Origin: Cylindrotheca closterium
Lineage: Eukaryota > Bacillariophyta > Bacillariophyceae > Bacillariales > Bacillariaceae
Reading direction: 5' to 3'
Assembly: GCA_933822405.4 (NCBI GenBank)
Contig: CAKOGP040000446.1
Coordinates: 306,737-370,736 of the forward strand
DNA length: 64,000 nucleotides
Within the stretch, counting starts at the first letter, position 1, and each line of letters opens with the position of its first letter. Position numbers and translations under genes: made by a program. A model generated the notes under the pieces. The model worked only from the letters and a program-made list of their open reading frames with translations, was not told where the DNA came from and made no database searches. Shown here in pieces: positions 1-10,801 of this stretch.

Positions 1-99
1 GGGCTTTGCTGGTGTTTCAGTGGTTGAAGCTATCTTCTTCTTGCTTCCATTGCCCTTCCCTTTGCTTGGTGCCTTCTTGCTCCTTGCCTTGTTTCCCAT
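1..99 (-). CDS. N-terminal stub of a gene leaving the left edge, Lys/Ser-rich start
   Basis: An ATG on the minus strand at 99-97 opens a frame of 33 codons that is still open at base 1. The peptide begins MGNKARSKKAPSKGKG and continues rich in Lys, Ser and Thr. Such a basic, low-complexity start could be a nuclear or nucleolar protein, or the start of a mobile-element protein; nothing visible separates these. The 186-codon plus-strand frame over the same bases (6-566) has no recognisable domain and is more probably antisense noise. The call rests only on the open frame and composition. Confidence 0.35.
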   Translation of the reverse strand, partial: MGNKARSKKAPSKGKGNGSKKKIASTTETPAKP

Positions 100-1018
100 T
101 GCTCAATGTTTTAGATATGTGTGCTGTGAAATCTTTCTATCGATGGTCTAGGCTGGATTCAGTTGAAATGTACATGGCCCTGGTAGTACTAAAAGTAGCA
201 TTGTCATTATCGCGTACACTGCCCGGTCTGGCCTCTGTACCAGGAAGTGGTTCCGTCCGGCACTATCGTACCGGGTCCGACGTACAGGACCCGTTTTCTG
301 CCATGCCAATGGCATTGCATGGACTTCGTTCTTCTTTTGCAGCACCTACCTTTATCCGAGTCTCTACAAACAACGCCTGGAAGGTGACCCCCTTCTGCTA
401 CCTTTTGATGGTACCCCTTCAAATACCAAAGAAAGTCGCTTCTGGTCCCTCCACTGCTACCGCCGCGGTGGCTGCTCCCATGTCTCCCGAGGAGAGATTT
501 GCGGTGGTCGCCGTCTCACAATTGCCTCTGAAACCCAGGTCTACGAACATAGGCGTTGGCGCCTAATGGAAACCTCGTGAACGAGTCAAGATCACCATAT
601 ACTGTCACTGAAGTGCCAGTTGCTTGGGGGGAAGAGCAGTGTTTGTGGGTTGTACATCCACAAAGGCAGAGGGGGAAAGAAAAGGATGCAGGATTTATAT
701 CTTGCGGAGACTTCAAGTTCGTGGACTCTTCGAGTTGGAACTCTTCGAGTTCTACTCTTCGAGGCCCGAATCTGTGTCTCACCCGGATCGGAACCCGGAA
801 AGCCTGCGTGGGCTTGGACAATATCTAGCCACCAATTATGAAACGAGATGTACAACTCCTAACCACGTTGGAGAGTGGGATCACAAACAAAAATAATAAT
901 TATTCGAATTCAATTGAATGAGTGTTTTGTAATTAAAAAAGTGCATCACATTGCAATAATCCGGTCGCATTAAAGGAGACAAGAGCAACCACCGACAAAC
1001 ATTTCCAACCCAAAGGTT
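100..1018. other. Intergenic, no supported gene
   Basis: Several short frames are open on both strands but none shows a domain or a plausible start. A minus-strand TATA-like tract (TATAAATC) lies near 690-700, and three copies of ACTCTTCGAG occur in tandem near 724-765. The stretch is probably the upstream region of the gene leaving the left edge plus the 3' flank of the FAS1 gene. Confidence 0.4.
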
Positions 1019-3521
1019 CTAAAGAGCAAGCAGTGCAACCATGGAGGCAAAGATAATGCTGACATGATTGACAAAGGCGGCACTCGATTCGGTTGGTGGA
1101 GTCCCTCTGGGTGCTGGGGCATCGGTTGGAGCTGTCACTGGGGACATGGTAGACGGGCACTCGCTAAAGGATCCCGAAAGAATGACCTTGTCAATCCCAT
1201 GGAACATAACATCAGATTCTTCGTCCAATTGGTCGGCAAGAATGACCATGGCGTCATTTACCATCACCATTCCAGTCATTTCATGGCCCGCTAAACGACG
1301 CCCACCCATATCGCCTTCCACCCACATGACACGGACCTTAGTTCCAGCCAAAGTATCGAGAATAACGCATCCAGCTTCTTTTACTTGTGCAGCTGTGTGG
1401 ATACCTGGAACAATGTGTCCGAGCAACAACTGCGATTTGGGGCGAAGAAGAAAAAAAGAATCCATCATTAGTACATACCATGACGTCAAAGAAGACTGCA
1501 AGACGAACGTAAGTGCACTTACCTCGACTTCTCTCTCGGCAGCATCATCACTGTAAAATGGATATTCATCAAGAGAGTAAAATGCCTCGTCGGTTGGTCC
1601 GAAAAACGCTGTGTATCGAGAATAGTATCAATTAGTCAAATGTTACATGTCAAGAAGAGGAGAAAGAATATCTTCAGAGCACTTACTTGCACTTGATGCA
1701 AATGCCGCCACTGCCGCTTCAGTGACTTGTTGGTCATAGTAGGACGTGAGATATCCAACTACACTATACGGATCTTCAAAACAGGGTTCATATTGTCCAT
1801 CAAAAGCAAAATTGCCATCAATACCATGCAAGACTCCAAAGTTACCAAGAATGTCGGCCTGCACAAGGGGGATTCCATTGACGGTGATTTGCTCAGTAAC
1901 ATTGTCGTATCTGAAACTGACCATGGACCCCCCTTCCGTGAAAAATTCCATGCACTCTGAATCAAGGATCCACTGTGCATCAATGGTGTCAAATGCAATG
2001 ACATGAATGCGAAGTACTACGAAAGAAAAAAGACCGTTGCCCAGATAGTGAGTTGGAATGCTGACGATAGTTGCAACAAATGTGAAACAGCTAGAAGAAT
2101 CTCAGAACGTACTCTCTGCAATCTCCTCGTCCGATAGTCCTGTCAAGTTGCTTTGATACCGTGCAAACGCCGCGTCGGTGGGCGCCAGAATTGCTGCAAA
2201 AAGAAACACCAGGGCAACAGAATGAGTTCATCCAGAACAGTCTAGCAGGCAGTGAATTCGAATGCAGAATTATCCACTTACTGACGGGTCTAATTTCCTT
2301 GAGCTCGTCGACGAGGCCTGTTTGAGCCACCAAACTGAGAAGCGTGCTGTAGTTTCCAGCTAACTCTACCGAAGAAAAGTCAAGGGGATCTGCGGAACAC
2401 GGAACGTATTCCGAATCGACGAGGACGCCTTCAATTCCATGGAAGACATAACCTTCTCCATCAATGTCCAAGTTGGTAGAACTGATTGGGATGCCGTTGA
2501 CCGAGGCTATGCCTGTATTGCGGTTGAAGCGAACGGCTACGAATGTTCCTGCAAAGGTTTCCGCCTCAGCACATTCCAATGCGCGAAACTCATCAGAGAA
2601 TATTTCGCCATACGCCAGATGTCCCCAGAGAACCTCATTAAGCTGCAAGTGGACATAGTTCGATTAGACTGTTCCAAATATTGTAGGACTTATTGTACGA
2701 CTTGTCATTCAGATTGTCTCATACATACCTCGTCATTGTTCAATTCATCCAGAGTACTCTGAATGGCAGCAAGAACAGCGTCGCTCGGCCCAAAGATGGC
2801 TTTGTGAATTGGATTGAAAGGAGCAAACAATGAAGTAAAGAATTAGTACAGGTTGCTTTCAAAGAGCAGTCGCAACCAGATAAACAGTTGACGTACTTGT
2901 GTTGAAGAAACCGATATTGGTAGCGATTGTGAATTCGTTGTTTGTTTGTTCAAACGCAGCGAGAAGAGTCGAGTAGTTTCCAAGCTGGGCAATAGGCGAA
3001 AGGTCGAGGGGAGGAGGGCAGGGAAAGAATTTATGCTCTTCCGCGAGGATCACACGATCAATTCCGTGCATAACTCCATAGTCCCCGGTGATATCGGGGT
3101 CCACAACAACATGAAATCCATCAACATCGATAAGGCCGGTGAATGGATCACGGAAAATAGAAATCTCCAAGCCTCCGGCTGTTGTGGCTTCAATACAACC
3201 TTCTGCCGCTATCATTTCTGTGGTGAGATTAACACCAACGATCACGTGATTGAGAAGGACACCTTGAATATCTTCCGTTGTTAGAGTTTCCAACACATCG
3301 GTAATGTTATCAAAGGCCTCGTCCCAAGGGCCAAAAATCGTGACAGGGGCGTTTGAAGAAATCACCGCGTCGCTGCCAGTCTCATTGATGGCTCCCAAAA
3401 GCGAAGTATAGGATCCCTTTTCAACAATAGGAGAGAAGTCAGCTGCAAAGGGCTCGGTTCCATTTTGTGCAGTGGCAAGGCCAACGGCGGTAGTAAGAAA
3501 GGCAATAGCGCTGATTTTCAT
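1019..3521 (-). CDS. Secreted/GPI-type protein with four fasciclin (FAS1) domains, 7 exons
   Basis: Exons on the minus strand are 3521-2897, 2799-2729, 2642-2282, 2193-2113, 2016-1687, 1608-1523 and 1429-1019. All six introns (78-97 nt) are GT-AG and the exons sum to 655 codons (654 aa). The start is the ATG before a signal peptide (MKISAIAFLTTAVGLATA); an upstream ATG in the same frame lacks this context. Four FAS1 units follow (about 27-173, 181-305, 318-450, 455-600), each with an F1-like (T)(I)FGP/LAPxD...A segment and an HGID/HGIEG box. Many NxT/S sites are present. A Pro/Thr-rich linker and a hydrophobic C-terminal tail ending in LLAL suggest GPI anchoring. FAS1 proteins act in cell adhesion or extracellular matrix; in diatoms this could mean frustule-associated or adhesive mucilage, which is inference. 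Introns interrupt domains rather than separating them. Confidence 0.9.
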
Positions 3522-3909
3522 CTTTGACGTCTTTTGTGCGAGTTGAATATACCGGTACCGACTTTTGACACAGTCGTAGTCTTGATGCGTTCTCAAAATT
3601 TCCAAACCGACGACTGTCCGTTGATTTAACGGTCGTCATAATAAAAGTGGACGCCGCCGTTTTGTTGTTACACACCAACCAAGCTGACATATATTGGGTA
3701 CGGTTACCTGGCATCCTCCAAGTGTCTATATATTTTAATATATATAGGCTCGCAATAATGCAGAGAAAGTAGAGCGGCGACGAGGCACTACGGTACTTGC
3801 GATTGACATGCCAAGTGAATGTGCTCATAGTACGTAGGAAGTATATACCGGTAGAACCACATGGAGCCTTTCTGCCATCATGCTGATCACCACCACCAAC
3901 ACCAGAACT
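3522..3909. other. Intergenic between FAS1 gene promoter and HAD gene 3' end
   Basis: No gene is visible. The stretch has an AT-rich tract (TATATATTTTAATATATATAG near 3726-3747) and two exact TACCGGTA palindromes at 3550-3557 and 3846-3853. It should contain the FAS1 gene promoter. Confidence 0.5.
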
Positions 3910-4800
3910 TCAATACGGCATTTTCGGACCCAACACCCGATTGGCGGGAAAATTTTGGATTGCATTCTGCCATGCCTCGTAGGTTACTCCCTTTGGTGTA
4001 TACACACATGTCACCCCCAACTTGGCAACTTGTTTGCAGTTTCCGGCTTCATTGTCGAAAAATACCATGTCTTTGAACTGAAGTCGCTTGTGGTTGTTGC
4101 TCGTACTTTGATCATTCGCCTGCTCTAATAGTCGTTCAAACTGTGTTGCCTTGTCTGTATTCTTATCGAGTATGCAGAGGATAGGATCAAAGACATCCTT
4201 CATTTGGCAAGTCACTGCTGGGATCGTCGCCGTTGGAGTCTTTGTCATTCGATTCTTGTTGCCGTCGTCATCGTCGTTGACCTCATAGATAGCAAACATC
4301 TCCATCAGATTGTACGCCCATTCAGGTGGATCTGTTCGCGAGGAGATGCCGATTCGAGTGGGATACCATTCTTCTTGAGTATATAGCTCATGTAAAATCT
4401 GACGAGTGGATCCCAACAGTTCAATGCGTTGGCCTTGTTTCGACAACAGGGTGGTTCCTGCTGGAACGACAGTACTACTACTATCTTGTGGATTATGGGT
4501 AAATGGTGGACCATCCGCATTTGTCACGAGTTCAAAGAGCTCTGGCCTCCATAGGCAACCGTCTAGATCGAAAATGATGACACGTGGAAGCTTTGTAGAG
4601 CCGGATTTTGACTTCTTGTTGGACGATGACGATGACGACGACGACGACTTGTTGGATGCTTTCCTGTTTCGTTTTGCCTTTGCTGATAGTCGACTTGAAA
4701 AGGTGGTACTGTATGCTTCGTTCGGAAACTGATTCAACCTTTGTGTTGAGGCATTGGTGGATAAGAAGGTGAAGCACCAAGCAGCAATGACAAGTTGCAT
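3910..4800 (-). CDS. MDP1-like HAD-superfamily phosphatase
   Basis: A single-exon protein of 296 aa. I chose the ATG at 4800 because it opens a hydrophobic N-terminus (MQLVIAAWCFTFLST), likely a signal or organelle-targeting segment; the frame extends 36 codons upstream without a convincing start. After a Ser/Lys-rich linker (about 45-70) the HAD catalytic motif I, DLDGCLW, lies at 78-84. Motif II is ISSRT near 160, and motif IV FFDNEAGNC near 250 is followed by LGVTC. The order and spacing match magnesium-dependent phosphatase 1 (MDP-1), a HAD family acting on protein phosphotyrosine or sugar/ketosamine phosphates. The N-terminal extension is absent from animal MDP1. Substrate is unknown. 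It is divergent from the next gene, sharing a promoter region of about 210 bp. Confidence 0.85.
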   Translation of the reverse strand: MQLVIAAWCFTFLSTNASTQRLNQFPNEAYSTTFSSRLSAKAKRNRKASNKSSSSSSSSSNKKSKSGSTKLPRVIIFDLDGCLWRPELFELVTNADGPPFTHNPQDSSSTVVPAGTTLLSKQGQRIELLGSTRQILHELYTQEEWYPTRIGISSRTDPPEWAYNLMEMFAIYEVNDDDDGNKNRMTKTPTATIPAVTCQMKDVFDPILCILDKNTDKATQFERLLEQANDQSTSNNHKRLQFKDMVFFDNEAGNCKQVAKLGVTCVYTPKGVTYEAWQNAIQNFPANRVLGPKMPY

Positions 4801-5009
4801 CTCCGTTGGGTCTATATTTTGTTCTTCGCATGTCGAATAATATACTACGGTAGATGAGATGACGTTATTTTTGATGTGTGCGCGAAATTGCGCATCTCGA
4901 AGATACACTGTACAAAACCAATCATCAAAATGATCTGTATAGTTTTTCTAACATTATATTCCTTCCATCTATACAAGTACTGTCATTGTAAAACAACTTC
5001 CTGTTCACC

Positions 5010-6923
5010 ATGTCATCATCTCCGTATGCTCCAGCGGGAAATATTCTGAACCAAATAATAAAGACGAAGAAGGGACTAAAGGCAGTGGCCTACAACAAAG
5101 ATGGGGAACTGACTTGCAGCAAGACAGCGTATGCGCAAAGCTCACATGTTTTGCAACACAAGCCATTGTTGGACAAAATACTTCGAGAAGTGCCGGTCGA
5201 CGCCAATAACAAGGGATTGTTATACATCTTGCTGTATGAACTTTTGATGGGTCCTAACAGAGCCATTCGAGGGGGAGGGGCTCTCAAACGACAACTATTG
5301 AAACAACAGGAACAACTGCAAGCCACTCTGTTCAGGTTACAACCCTCCTTTGCGAATATGACCGCGTCTTCACCCGACCAATCCTCCTCGGACTATGTTA
5401 CCATTCCACGTTATGTACGGGTCAATACGATAGTATCTTCCATGGAGCAAGTACTTTCTCAAATCGATGCCAAAACAAAACCATCCAAGAACAACAAGAA
5501 CAAAAAGAAAACCAAAAAACCATCATTGCAAGACTCCTCTTCCTCATCAAAAATGCCTCGGTATGTGGACCCTCATGTTCCCAATGTTTTGGTTTTTCCA
5601 CCAACCGCATCCACCCGTGCAAATCTACAAGAGTTGGTGAAGTCGCAACAGGTAGTATTACAAGACAAGTCGTCTTGTTTTTCGGCACTCTGCATGGTCC
5701 ATGGGTTTGATACGCTACCATCCATGGAGGGGGATTTTTTGGATGCGTGTGCCGCTCCGGGCAACAAAACGTGTCACTTGGCGGCACTATTGACCGAACA
5801 GGCAGCAGCCGCAGCATCAACTACTACTACTACTACTAGTAAATCCTCCTCTTCCAAACGTGCGTCGTCAGTGGTGGTACATGCCTTGGACAAGTCCAAA
5901 GACCGATTTGAGCTATTGCAACGCCGCATGAAGGAACTCACAGAGACACCTCCCCGAGACGGAGATGCCAAAAAGAATAAGGTTACTACTGTAGAGTGTC
6001 ACAATGCGGATTTCTTGAGCATTGATCCCGAAACCGACGAGACCTTTTCCAATGTGACAGCAATCATGCTGGATCCAAGTTGCTCGGGAAGTGGCATGAT
6101 TTCCAATCATCAAGAAGCCATGGACCGAGATCCCTTGTCCAAACCCAAAAATTTCGATCGAATCGAATCCCTGTCCAATTTTCAATTTCAAGCGCTCCAG
6201 CATGCCACCTCTGCCTTTCCAAAGGTCCAACGTGTGGTGTATTCGACCTGCAGCGTCTACGTGCAAGAAAACGAGGGCGTCGTCCAACGCTTGTTGGAAT
6301 CATCATCATCATCCTCCTCCTCCTCCAATGATGGTAATGACGGAGGGGAATGGGAATTGGTGGCACCGAAATGTTTGGACCATTGGCACCGCCGAGGGTT
6401 GGAGCATCCCGATGTGGTTGGCCTTAGTCCCGAACAATTGCAATGTTTGATTCGAGTGAATCCCGAAGAAGATGGCACCAATGGCTTTTTTGTGGCATGC
6501 TTGCAACGGAAAGCAGCAAATAAGGCTCCAAAGAAGAAGAAGAAGAAGATGATTGGGGCCAAGAAGAATACATACGAAAAACCATTGGCGACCATGGGAA
6601 TGGAACTATATGACAACCAATTCAACAAGGACGATAATAGTACCGGTAAGGAAGAAAAGGAAGAAACGTCCACGGTGTTGTCATCATCGGCTGTCACGAC
6701 GATGAGCAATCAAAAATCGTCTGGCAAGATGAAGAATGATGATGATTCTTCTTCCAAGAAGAAGCGAAAAGCTGAAGGTGACAAAGAGGGTGACGAAGAA
6801 GAATCCAACATTGTATCCAAAAAGCGGGCCAAAAAGATGGAATGGAAAAAGAAGCAACGAGAAAAGAAGCTGTTACGACTGGCAAAGCAAGAGCAACAAG
6901 CAAACAACTCATCAGAACAGTAA
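5010..6923 (+). CDS. NSUN5/Rcm1-like RNA (cytosine-5) methyltransferase
   Basis: A single-exon protein of 637 aa. The S-adenosylmethionine loop DACAAPGNK is near 243-251, the first Cys motif DPSCSGSGM near 354-362, and the second catalytic-Cys motif STCSVYVQENE near 412-422. This two-cysteine arrangement is diagnostic of the NOL1/NOP2/Sun family. DPSCSGSGM together with PRYVRVNT and the N-terminal helical region points to the NSUN5 (yeast Rcm1) branch, which methylates one cytosine of large-subunit rRNA. Low-complexity Ser, Thr and Lys inserts sit between motifs, and a long Lys-rich C-terminus (from about 505) resembles a nucleolar localisation tail. It converges with the esterase gene, with 47 bp between stop codons. 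Confidence 0.9.
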   Translation: MSSSPYAPAGNILNQIIKTKKGLKAVAYNKDGELTCSKTAYAQSSHVLQHKPLLDKILREVPVDANNKGLLYILLYELLMGPNRAIRGGGALKRQLLKQQEQLQATLFRLQPSFANMTASSPDQSSSDYVTIPRYVRVNTIVSSMEQVLSQIDAKTKPSKNNKNKKKTKKPSLQDSSSSSKMPRYVDPHVPNVLVFPPTASTRANLQELVKSQQVVLQDKSSCFSALCMVHGFDTLPSMEGDFLDACAAPGNKTCHLAALLTEQAAAAASTTTTTTSKSSSSKRASSVVVHALDKSKDRFELLQRRMKELTETPPRDGDAKKNKVTTVECHNADFLSIDPETDETFSNVTAIMLDPSCSGSGMISNHQEAMDRDPLSKPKNFDRIESLSNFQFQALQHATSAFPKVQRVVYSTCSVYVQENEGVVQRLLESSSSSSSSSNDGNDGGEWELVAPKCLDHWHRRGLEHPDVVGLSPEQLQCLIRVNPEEDGTNGFFVACLQRKAANKAPKKKKKKMIGAKKNTYEKPLATMGMELYDNQFNKDDNSTGKEEKEETSTVLSSSAVTTMSNQKSSGKMKNDDDSSSKKKRKAEGDKEGDEEESNIVSKKRAKKMEWKKKQREKKLLRLAKQEQQANNSSEQ

Positions 6924-6970
6924 TAGCAATACTGTCATTACTTTTTCTATATCTTATATATCCTAGCACT

Positions 6971-8602
6971 TCATATGGAATTGATAATTTCCCTGGCCAG
7001 ATAATCCATGATTGGGATTCCAGGCTTGCACATGTTTCGATAGAATTCATTCTTGGAATTGGCCACCATGACCATGTGACCAATTGGTAGAGACTTGAGT
7101 CGTCCTGTATCAAATTGTTCCAGCAGCTCTTTGGCGGTCCATTGCTGCTTTTGCTGCTTTTGCTCGTTTGCGTCTTCAGTGCTACTAGTGCTACTAGTAC
7201 TACTAGTGGATGCTGACTCATTGTCGACAGCCGTATTCAGATTAATGGGCATTTCATGTCGAACATCAATGAGTACCTTGGTCCAGCCCAATTGATCCAA
7301 TCGTTTGGATATTTCTTCCGAGGTGGCGACAACCTGTTTGGGTTCCGTAATAATACTGTTAGATTCCTCCTCCTCTTGTTTGGGTGTGGTCAATGTCAGT
7401 GCCACCCCTCGTGGCACAATAAAGGCATGCTCCGCATCGTGCTCGACCACCGTGTGCACCGAGTCGGTGGGAGCCCAAAAGGCGGCCGATGGCAACGGCA
7501 CTTGCAAATCCGTTCCATGAGCATTGGCATAGGCCATGCGTTTGTGAAACTTGCGGAGAGGATTCAAAAAGGTGGGCGAAAAGGCCATTTCTTGAATGAT
7601 GTCATCTTTGCCGGAAAATAGTCGAAAGAGGTCCTGTCCCGTGCGTAGCATAATGTTCCCCAGGGGATGTTCAATGAATCGTGGTAATGGAAGATAGGTT
7701 TGTTGAAAGCCGCAACCCAAATGTGGTGTGGCCGTCGTGACAAAGTAATGCGGAATCAATTGGGACTGGGCTGGTGCTTGTTCTTGTTGTTGTTGTTGTG
7801 GATCATCATCATCACCATCATTGTTATTAGTGTCCTTGGTCGTCCAATCAATTTCCGAAAGGGCGTAACGACCATACAAGCCACCCAAGGAATTTCCCGC
7901 AATGGACAATCGAATATTGCCACCATTATTATTATTATTATTATTATCATCATTGACATTGGTAGTAGAAGTAGAACGATCTCGTATTTCTTGAATCATT
8001 TCATTGATTTCCGCAGCGACGCGTTTTCCACCCGCCACAATGCCATCGGAGGTTTTTCCATCATTGCATCGTACCGAGTGGACTACCACTCTGGACGATG
8101 ACGATGATGACGATGACGACTTCTTCTTATTGTCAGCATTTTCTTTTTCCTTGTCCAGTTGAATCTGCGATTGTTCCATCAAGGATTCTTTGAGTCCGTC
8201 CATTTCTTTGGGATTTCCCAACCATCCATGAATGAGAACAATCAAATGAACGTCGGATGGTGCATTTTGTAGGGTGGTGGTTGCGCCTTGCTCCTGTTGC
8301 TGCTTGTTATTATTATGATTCGTCTCGCTATTATCATTATTAGTAGTAGTATTGTTGTCCGTATCATCAAAAGGATTCACACAGAGTGATTGCGACAAGA
8401 GCCGTCCATTGGAAGCGCATCGCTTCATGTGCAATCCAGCTCGTTGGGCCAACGCGGAAGCTTTGATAGTCGTTGCAGCAGGATTGGTGCTCATCATCCA
8501 AGGTAAAATACTCGATGAATTGGGTAACAATAACGCAAGGACCATTAAGGGTAAACTATACAAAAGAGGATATTGCAGTGTGTTCATTCCAAATAAGGGC
8601 AT
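6971..8602 (-). CDS. DUF676-type serine esterase/lipase (alpha/beta hydrolase)
   Basis: A single-exon protein of 543 aa. A hydrophobic N-terminus (about 8-35) suggests a signal or membrane anchor. The alpha/beta-hydrolase core starts with LIVLIHGWLG near 119 (oxyanion-hole strand), followed by the nucleophile elbow GNSLGG near 233-238 and a YGRYAL helix. The segment TTATPHLGCGF is typical of the DUF676 putative serine esterase family (FAM135/ROG1-like). A candidate catalytic His lies in GHMVMV near 520. The insertions are poly-Asn, Asp, Gln and Ser encoded by trinucleotide runs. DUF676 members are thought to act on lipids; no substrate can be assigned. Confidence 0.85.
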   Translation of the reverse strand: MPLFGMNTLQYPLLYSLPLMVLALLLPNSSSILPWMMSTNPAATTIKASALAQRAGLHMKRCASNGRLLSQSLCVNPFDDTDNNTTTNNDNSETNHNNNKQQQEQGATTTLQNAPSDVHLIVLIHGWLGNPKEMDGLKESLMEQSQIQLDKEKENADNKKKSSSSSSSSSRVVVHSVRCNDGKTSDGIVAGGKRVAAEINEMIQEIRDRSTSTTNVNDDNNNNNNNGGNIRLSIAGNSLGGLYGRYALSEIDWTTKDTNNNDGDDDDPQQQQQEQAPAQSQLIPHYFVTTATPHLGCGFQQTYLPLPRFIEHPLGNIMLRTGQDLFRLFSGKDDIIQEMAFSPTFLNPLRKFHKRMAYANAHGTDLQVPLPSAAFWAPTDSVHTVVEHDAEHAFIVPRGVALTLTTPKQEEEESNSIITEPKQVVATSEEISKRLDQLGWTKVLIDVRHEMPINLNTAVDNESASTSSTSSTSSTEDANEQKQQKQQWTAKELLEQFDTGRLKSLPIGHMVMVANSKNEFYRNMCKPGIPIMDYLAREIINSI

Positions 8603-9374
8603 GAAGGTTGTTTTGTTTTTGTTTTTTGTCCTTTGTCGATGCGTTGTGATTGTATTGTGATTGTATTGTAATGATTGGTCAAATCAACGAAACATCCGGA
8701 GGGGCGTTGGGTATGTTTGGAGTCCGTCACGCACTTATTCCGATCGCATCTTCTCCCCTCTCCAAAAACTTCCACGCCGGCTCCATCATCAGAGTCAGTT
8801 GAGTGAGTCGCGCGGGGGAAATATTTGAAAATGTGGTTGGGGAGACTCCACTCGCCATTATTGGGGGGAGACGTTTGTTATCCATATATACAGTGATCGT
8901 ATCCCAATATCGTACCGGTAGGTACCGTACAATGACAAAACTATTTGGCGTTGGAAACAATCTTATGTTCTACTATACTATTAGATACGTTTGGTTCTAT
9001 TATGCATGTACCTAGTAGTATGATAATAACTATTAGTATAATCCACCAATATGAAATATAGTCGTCCTAGCTACTACTACTAGTACGATCATGTCATGAT
9101 CATAGTATCTAACAAGAACAAAGTGATCAGCCTCCTCCTGCTCATTCCGGCCGCCACCGCCAGCAGCACCACATCATCCGGTAGAGGAGAAAGATGATGA
9201 TTATTATGTAGGATTCATTCATTCCTCATGATTTTTGATGTCATGATGATTCTTGTTGAGGATCATGGACGACCACGAGACGACCAAGAGGCAGACTTGC
9301 TGGCTGCTTCTGTTGAATGTAGATGTACTTATAACTACTAGTAGGAGCGAGCTGCTTCTTGGCTTGTTTGGTGT

Positions 9375-9462
9375 GATCAATCATCATGCATGATGATGAT
9401 GATGATCAATCATCATGCATGGTGGTGATGGTGGTGATGGTGATGATGATGATGATGATAAT
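9375..9462. repeat. ATG-type microsatellite with duplicated 18-mer
   Basis: The 18-mer GATCAATCATCATGCATG occurs at 9375-9392 and 9404-9421, separated by GAT repeats and followed by GGTGAT/GATGAT repeats to about 9462. Confidence 0.7.
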
Positions 9463-10243
9463 GGCATTCTTGAGGAGGAGCTTTTGCTTGTCAAGGAACG
9501 GGGAGGGCTTTGGCGGTGGAAAGAAGCTGCATTGGCACCAGGCAGCACGGCCGGTGTTCCATACTATCCTCTTGCTTGACTTGTTCTCTTGAAGAAGCGG
9601 CCGGCTGCTGTCATTGTAGTAGTAGTTCCTCACCAGCAGGCATAATAATGATCTTGTTGTTATTGTAGAGGAGAAGGGCCAGCAAGAGGAGATAGGGGCA
9701 AGAATGAATGATGGGAGGAGTGTTCTCTCGTCGTCGTGGTTTTGATCTAGAGCTGCTGCTGCTGCTGCTGCTTCTGATTGTTGGTGTTGATGGACACCGT
9801 CGTCGCCAGAGGAGACTTTCATTTGATGGCATAGTACTAGTGCTGTAGAGGATTGAGGATGTCATCATGTTTTGATTCTATTTTTTTCTTTTCTTTCCGA
9901 TCTTCTTCTGGCTGGGTCGTTCCTGTTCTTGTTGTTTCATGCTAGTGTTGTTTCTGGCTGAGTACTAGTACTAGTTACTGGCTGGTGCTTGAACAAGAAT
10001 GGTCTTGGAAAGATACTCATGCTGTATATCCAGGTTCGGAAAAGAGTTTGTGGATTCATTCATTCGTCGTTGCAAGTACTGTACTGTACTGTACTTCTTG
10101 CGCTCGCCTTTGCCAGCTGTAAGAAGGATGATTGCTATGATTCATTCATTCATTCATTCATTCGATCATTGAGGAGGTATCCAAAACCCAAAAAAGGTAT
10201 CTTGTGGTGACAACTGCAATCCACGAAAAAAAAATAGCATGTT

Positions 10244-10396
10244 ACGTCAGCAACAATCCAATCCCAAACACTTGCAGTTCTGATCGGCTAATTCTGATTG
10301 GAACTTTTGACTGTTTGCTGACGTCGTTCTGGTCAGAAGCAGAGGAGGAATTTGATTTTGGCGCCATTTGATTGGATGAAATGATAATGCTGACGT
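10244..10396. promoter_or_regulatory. Three CRE-like GCTGACGT sites
   Basis: ACGTCAGC lies at 10244-10251, GCTGACGT at 10317-10324 and GCTGACGT at 10389-10396. All share the same 8-mer, the first inverted, at spacings of about 73 nt. TGACGT/ACGTCA elements are known CO2/cAMP-response elements bound by bZIP factors in a diatom carbonic anhydrase promoter. Their position 400-560 nt upstream of the plastid-protein gene suggests, but does not show, regulation of it. Confidence 0.4.
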
Positions 10397-10801
10397 CGAG
10401 AATTTTGAGAAAACAGAACCTTGGACAATGTTCGAACAGGCTTCGAACCTTCCAGAATGCCGATCCAACCAATCAAGTTGGTTCAACTTTAAGATGGAGA
10501 AGCCTGCGAGCGCAAGTAAGTTCCGTTTGAGTCGAAATTCTAAAACCTCCAAGTTTAGTTTTCAAGCCTGACTCAATTTTCACTTGATTGGCATTATATT
10601 GGAATAATAATTTTAGTTCCATCATACTGACTCGATTTTAGACTTTTGGAAATTACACATCATCACATCATCGTCGTCATCAGCATCAGCATCCCTCCAT
10701 TGGATCGGCAGCACACATATTACACTCACAAAATCTGATCAGCACAGACAATAATAAGAATAACAATAACAATAACAACAACAACAGGAACAACAGGAAC
10801 A

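Larger units (their letters stand above)
8603..10801. other. 2.2-kb gene-poor, microsatellite-rich region
   Basis: No ORF here has a recognisable domain. Two overlapping minus-strand frames (9406-9822, 138 codons; 9611-9868, 85 codons) are dominated by trinucleotide-encoded homopolymers. The stretch contains ACTAGT/TACTAG-rich segments, (ATG)n and (GTGATG)n runs near 9390-9462, a TACTG run near 10078-10095 and an ATTC run at 10141-10163. The 3' part presumably holds the promoter of the gene at 10802. Confidence 0.5.

Noticed and set aside
6..566. 186-codon plus-strand ORF at the left edge
   Set aside because: No domain, odd composition (Ser/Cys/Leu), and it is antisense to a more plausible Lys-rich minus-strand start at 99.
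782..798. CCCGG repeat that looked like a tRNA T-arm on the minus strand
   Set aside because: The two CCGGG arms are direct, not inverted, repeats; no five-base-pair stem forms, and the loop does not fit a T-loop.
9406..9868. Two overlapping minus-strand ORFs with poly-Ser, Ile and Ala
   Set aside because: The frames are created by trinucleotide repeats; no domain and no conserved-looking segment.
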